Source: CAYSVN01 sp964434585 (GTDB lineage: Bacteria > Patescibacteriota > Gracilibacteria > Peribacterales > Peribacteraceae). From it: DNA of 7,405 nucleotides. Made by a program: the position numbers and the translations under genes. The DNA is taken from contig CAYSVN010000061.1 in assembly GCA_964434585.1 (NCBI GenBank), positions 1-7,405 of the forward strand. The letters run 5' to 3'. This document shows positions 6,358 to 7,405 of this stretch, piece after piece (the first letter of the stretch is position 1; every line of letters starts with the position of its first letter). The notes below the pieces were generated by a model. It worked only from the letters and a program-made list of their open reading frames with translations, was not told where the DNA came from and made no database searches.

Positions 6358-6615
6358 ATGAAAACGTATATTATTACTTATGACTTAAATCAATCTGGTC
6401 AAAAACATAAGCTCATGGATAAGCTTTTAGAAGACTGTACAAGTATTAGAGCATTGGAATCTTGCTGGTTTTTAAAGACCAATAATCCTATAAGAGACAT
6501 TTATGACTATTTATCTCCAGCTTTTGATAAAAATGATCGAATTTTTATTTCTGAAATTACAAGTAATTGGATTGGGCTAATTAATAATGAGGTCACTCAG
6601 TTTTTAAAGTCTTAA
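6358..6615 (+). CDS. Small SinR-like / Cas2-fold hypothetical protein
   Basis: This 85-residue protein begins MKTYIITYDLNQSG and carries LESCWFLKT (33-41), ND-RIFISEI (59-67) and NWIGL (70-74). That pattern fits the small proteins often labelled 'SinR family', whose predicted ferredoxin-like fold resembles Cas2 and VapD. Asp9 in YDLN occupies the place of the conserved first-strand aspartate of Cas2 nucleases, but activity is not assured. The name SinR is a database label and implies no link to the Bacillus sporulation regulator. No cas1, repeat array or antitoxin-like partner is adjacent, so a CRISPR role is not supported here. ATG 6358 has no Shine-Dalgarno site; TATAAC at 6336-6341 could be a -10. 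The length matches the family. Confidence 0.75.
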   Translation: MKTYIITYDLNQSGQKHKLMDKLLEDCTSIRALESCWFLKTNNPIRDIYDYLSPAFDKNDRIFISEITSNWIGLINNEVTQFLKS

Positions 6616-6628
6616 CTTTTATGGTTAT

Positions 6629-6661
6629 TAACCCGGTGCACACTACAGTTGTTCCGGGTTA
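6629..6661 (+). terminator. Terminator-like hairpin after the Cas2-fold gene
   Basis: TAACCCGG (6629-6636) and CCGGGTTA (6654-6661) pair perfectly around a 17-base loop, starting 13 bases after the stop codon. The following TTTATG is a weak U-tract. It also separates this gene from the structured region beginning near 6663. Confidence 0.5.
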
Positions 6662-6664
6662 TTT

Positions 6665-6831
6665 ATGTGGAACCATGTTTGAATGAGTAGCTTGTGCCCT
6701 GCAAGCGGAGAAGTCGATCACTTTACTGCCCGAAACAAAGGTGTCCCATTAAATGATGGATCGATGATTATAGACTTTGACGCGAGCAGGTGGCACAACA
6801 CGAGAAAGTTTGGTTCCACATGATTTTTTTT
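6665..6831 (+). ncRNA. Candidate structured non-coding RNA (unnamed)
   Basis: No gene lies here, but nested long-range complementarity does. ATGTGGAACCA (6665-6675) pairs perfectly with TGGTTCCACAT (6811-6821). TTGTGCC (6692-6698) pairs with GGCACAA (6792-6798) and continues, past a two-base bulge, as CTGC (6699-6702) with GCAG (6786-6789). TCGATC (6714-6719) pairs with GATCGA (6759-6764). Small hairpins sit inside: CTTT/AAAG (6721-6724 with 6737-6740) and CCAT/ATGG (6746-6749 with 6756-6759). Eight T (6824-6831) follow the closing helix, as at an intrinsic terminator. The 3' half recurs at the left end of the window. Size, closing helix and internal loops recall 6S RNA in outline, but I see no convincing 6S sequence signature. 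The opposite strand would fold similarly; + is preferred because of the T-tract. Confidence 0.55.
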
Positions 6832-6862
6832 GGTTCGTTTTTTGTATCGACAAAAAATGAAC
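6768..6862 (+). repeat. Dispersed structured repeat, copy 2
   Basis: This is the partner of 21-112. It spans the 3' half of the candidate RNA, the T8 tract and the following hairpin. Differences concentrate in the segment that forms the closing helices (6783-6820), which is expected if each copy pairs with its own 5' half. It ends 53 bases before the csaA-like start. Confidence 0.8.
6833..6862 (+). other. 13-bp hairpin with ATCG loop (repeat copy 2)
   Basis: GTTCGTTTTTTGT (6833-6845) pairs with ACAAAAAATGAAC (6850-6862). There is one G-U at 6837/6858, in the same place as in copy 1. No T-tract follows on either strand, so a terminator role is unlikely; an operator palindrome or a 5' leader structure for the next gene is possible. 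Confidence 0.7.
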
Positions 6863-6915
6863 ATACGAAGTAATGTTTGTAACAACCTTTAAACCACACC
6901 GTTCTAAAAAGTACT

Positions 6916-7257
6916 ATGAATACTGTAACAATCGAAGACTTTACGGCTATAGAAATTTGCACAGGCACCGTGCTTACCTGTGAACCATTCCCCGAAGGAC
7001 GCTTTAGCAGCCATATTTTAACAATAGACTTTGGTGAAACGATTGGTATTAAAAAATCGTTAGCGCGTCTTACTCCACATTACGATGATTTTGCTACGCT
7101 AGTTGGTATTCAAGTGCTGGCGGTGGTTAACTTTCCGCCTAGACAAATTGGTAAACATAAGTCGGAATGCTTAACGCTTGGTGTGCATGATAGCGATGGC
7201 AATGTAGTACTTATAAGACCGGAACATACAGTGCCAGATGGAGAAAAGCTTTGTTAA
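6916..7257 (+). CDS. csaA: CsaA-like tRNA-binding-domain protein
   Basis: This stand-alone OB-fold 'tRNA_bind' protein has 113 residues, the usual CsaA length. The fold is shared with the C-terminus of methionyl-tRNA synthetase and with Arc1/EMAP II. Members bind tRNA, and B. subtilis CsaA was described as an export-related chaperone. Visible motifs are TGTVLTCEPFPEGR (16-29), LTIDFGETIGIKKSLA (35-50), VVNFPPRQIGKHKSE (70-84), LTLGVHDSDGNVVLIRP (86-102) and VPDGEKL (106-112). ATG 6916 gives the complete domain, and there is no Shine-Dalgarno site. The structured repeat lies just upstream, and a tRNA cluster converges from the right. Cellular role in this organism is inferred; the family call is firm. 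Confidence 0.9.
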   Translation: MNTVTIEDFTAIEICTGTVLTCEPFPEGRFSSHILTIDFGETIGIKKSLARLTPHYDDFATLVGIQVLAVVNFPPRQIGKHKSECLTLGVHDSDGNVVLIRPEHTVPDGEKLC

Positions 7258-7289
7258 AAAAGGCTCCATCTGTTTAAGAATGGAGCCTT
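7256..7289 (-). terminator. Intrinsic terminator for the tRNA transcript (convergent with csaA)
   Basis: AAGGCTCCAT (7260-7269) and ATGGAGCCTT (7280-7289) form a perfect 10-bp stem with a 10-base loop. Read on the - strand, the stem runs into six U (complement of 7256-7261), a classic terminator placed just after tRNA-Lys. On the + strand only TT follows, so any effect on csaA would be weaker. It begins within the csaA stop codon. Confidence 0.8.
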
Positions 7290-7292
7290 AGC

Positions 7293-7365
7293 GGAGAATA
7301 ACTGGACTCGAACCAGCGACCTTTGGATTAAAAATCCAACGCTCTACCAGCTGAGCTACACACCC
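7293..7365 (-). tRNA. tRNA-Lys (anticodon TTT), with weak acceptor stem
   Basis: Read on the - strand, the 73-base cloverleaf has D-stem GCTC/GAGC, loop AGCTGGTA, perfect anticodon stem TTGGA/TCCAA with loop TTTTTAA (anticodon TTT, lysine), variable loop AGGTC, and T-arm GCTGG-TTCGAGT-CCAGT. It should decode AAA/AAG. The acceptor is poor: GGGTGTG against TATTCTC gives three Watson-Crick pairs, three G-U pairs and one U-U mismatch, with C as discriminator base. CCA is not encoded (GCT follows). Either the 3' end has sequence errors or the gene is diverged. It is followed by a strong terminator, so it is the last gene of its transcript. Confidence 0.75.
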
Positions 7366-7368
7366 GAG

Positions 7369-7405
7369 TCGGGATAACAGGATTCGAACCGTGCAACCTC
7401 TGGCT
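7369..7405 (-). tRNA. Partial tRNA (3' part; rest beyond the window edge)
   Basis: The - strand shows GGTTCGAATCC, the invariant T-loop signature, followed by TATCCCG and discriminator A, then CTC before tRNA-Lys. Only three bases separate the two tRNAs, and CCA is not encoded. The acceptor 3' strand TATCCCG predicts a 5' start of CGGGAUA or CGGGAUG, seen in many tRNA-Pro, but the anticodon is off the window and identity is not assigned. The T-stem pairs badly: CACGG against CCTGT matches only the two pairs next to the loop unless one U is bulged. Confidence 0.6.

Noticed and set aside
6700..6765. Hammerhead-like ribozyme core (a CGAAAC segment followed by GTGTC)
   Set aside because: No CUGANGA core strand is present in a compatible position.
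6833..6862. Intrinsic terminator
   Set aside because: The T8 tract precedes rather than follows the hairpin on the + strand, and on the - strand the hairpin is followed by A residues.
1..7405. Alternative genetic code with TGA as glycine (Gracilibacteria/Absconditabacteria type)
   Set aside because: None of the seven full-length genes contains an in-frame TGA, and glycines are encoded by GGN.
1..7405. CRISPR array or insertion sequence
   Set aside because: No regularly spaced direct repeats with spacers and no transposase-like protein; the Cas2-fold protein stands alone.

Overview
This is a bacterial chromosomal window, apparently from a draft (probably metagenomic) assembly. It holds seven protein genes, all on the + strand, and a tRNA pair on the - strand at the right edge. 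All seven genes end in TAA. None has a purine-rich Shine-Dalgarno site in front of its best start, and several leaders are pyrimidine-rich instead. No in-frame TGA interrupts any gene, so nothing suggests a TGA-glycine code. The compact AT-rich genes, lack of Shine-Dalgarno sites, short RmlA, and nrdB-nrdA order with the ATP-cone on NrdB would fit a Patescibacteria/CPR-like or Bacteroidetes-like lineage. I cannot fix the phylum from the sequence.

Layout: (1) 21-112, the 3' part of a dispersed structured repeat, copy 1. (2) 177-956, an RmlA-type sugar nucleotidyltransferase with a candidate leaderless promoter. (3) 1017-1853, an unrecognised six-helix membrane protein. (4) 1854-1977, an intergenic region with a perfect 17-bp inverted repeat and a competing third arm. 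(5) 1978-2738, tsaC (tRNA t6A synthesis), split by a 100-N gap whose two flanks are the same 55 bases, so the gap is almost certainly an unmerged contig overlap. (6) 2739-2991, an intergenic region with two NrdR-type boxes. (7) 2992-4323 and 4396-6066, nrdB and nrdA of an aerobic class I ribonucleotide reductase; the allosteric ATP-cone is on NrdB and absent from NrdA. (8) 6067-6357, a terminator hairpin and other inverted repeats. (9) 6358-6615, a small Cas2-fold 'SinR-like' protein with no CRISPR nearby. (10) 6616-6915, a candidate structured RNA containing copy 2 of the dispersed repeat. (11) 6916-7257, a CsaA-like tRNA-binding-domain protein. (12) A terminator serving the - strand, then tRNA-Lys(TTT) and a truncated second tRNA, both with odd pairing.

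The best candidate for something undescribed is the repeat pair at 21-112 and 6768-6862. The copies are roughly 85% identical. Each contains a 12-13 bp hairpin in which a base pair and an arm length change on both sides together, as expected for selected pairing. In copy 2 the repeat is the 3' half of a nested fold of about 160 nt, closed by a perfect 11-bp helix (6665-6675 with 6811-6821) and followed by eight T. The nrd region is the clearest regulated unit: two boxes 33 bp apart point to NrdR repression, and the fused cone suggests control of activity through the radical-generating subunit.
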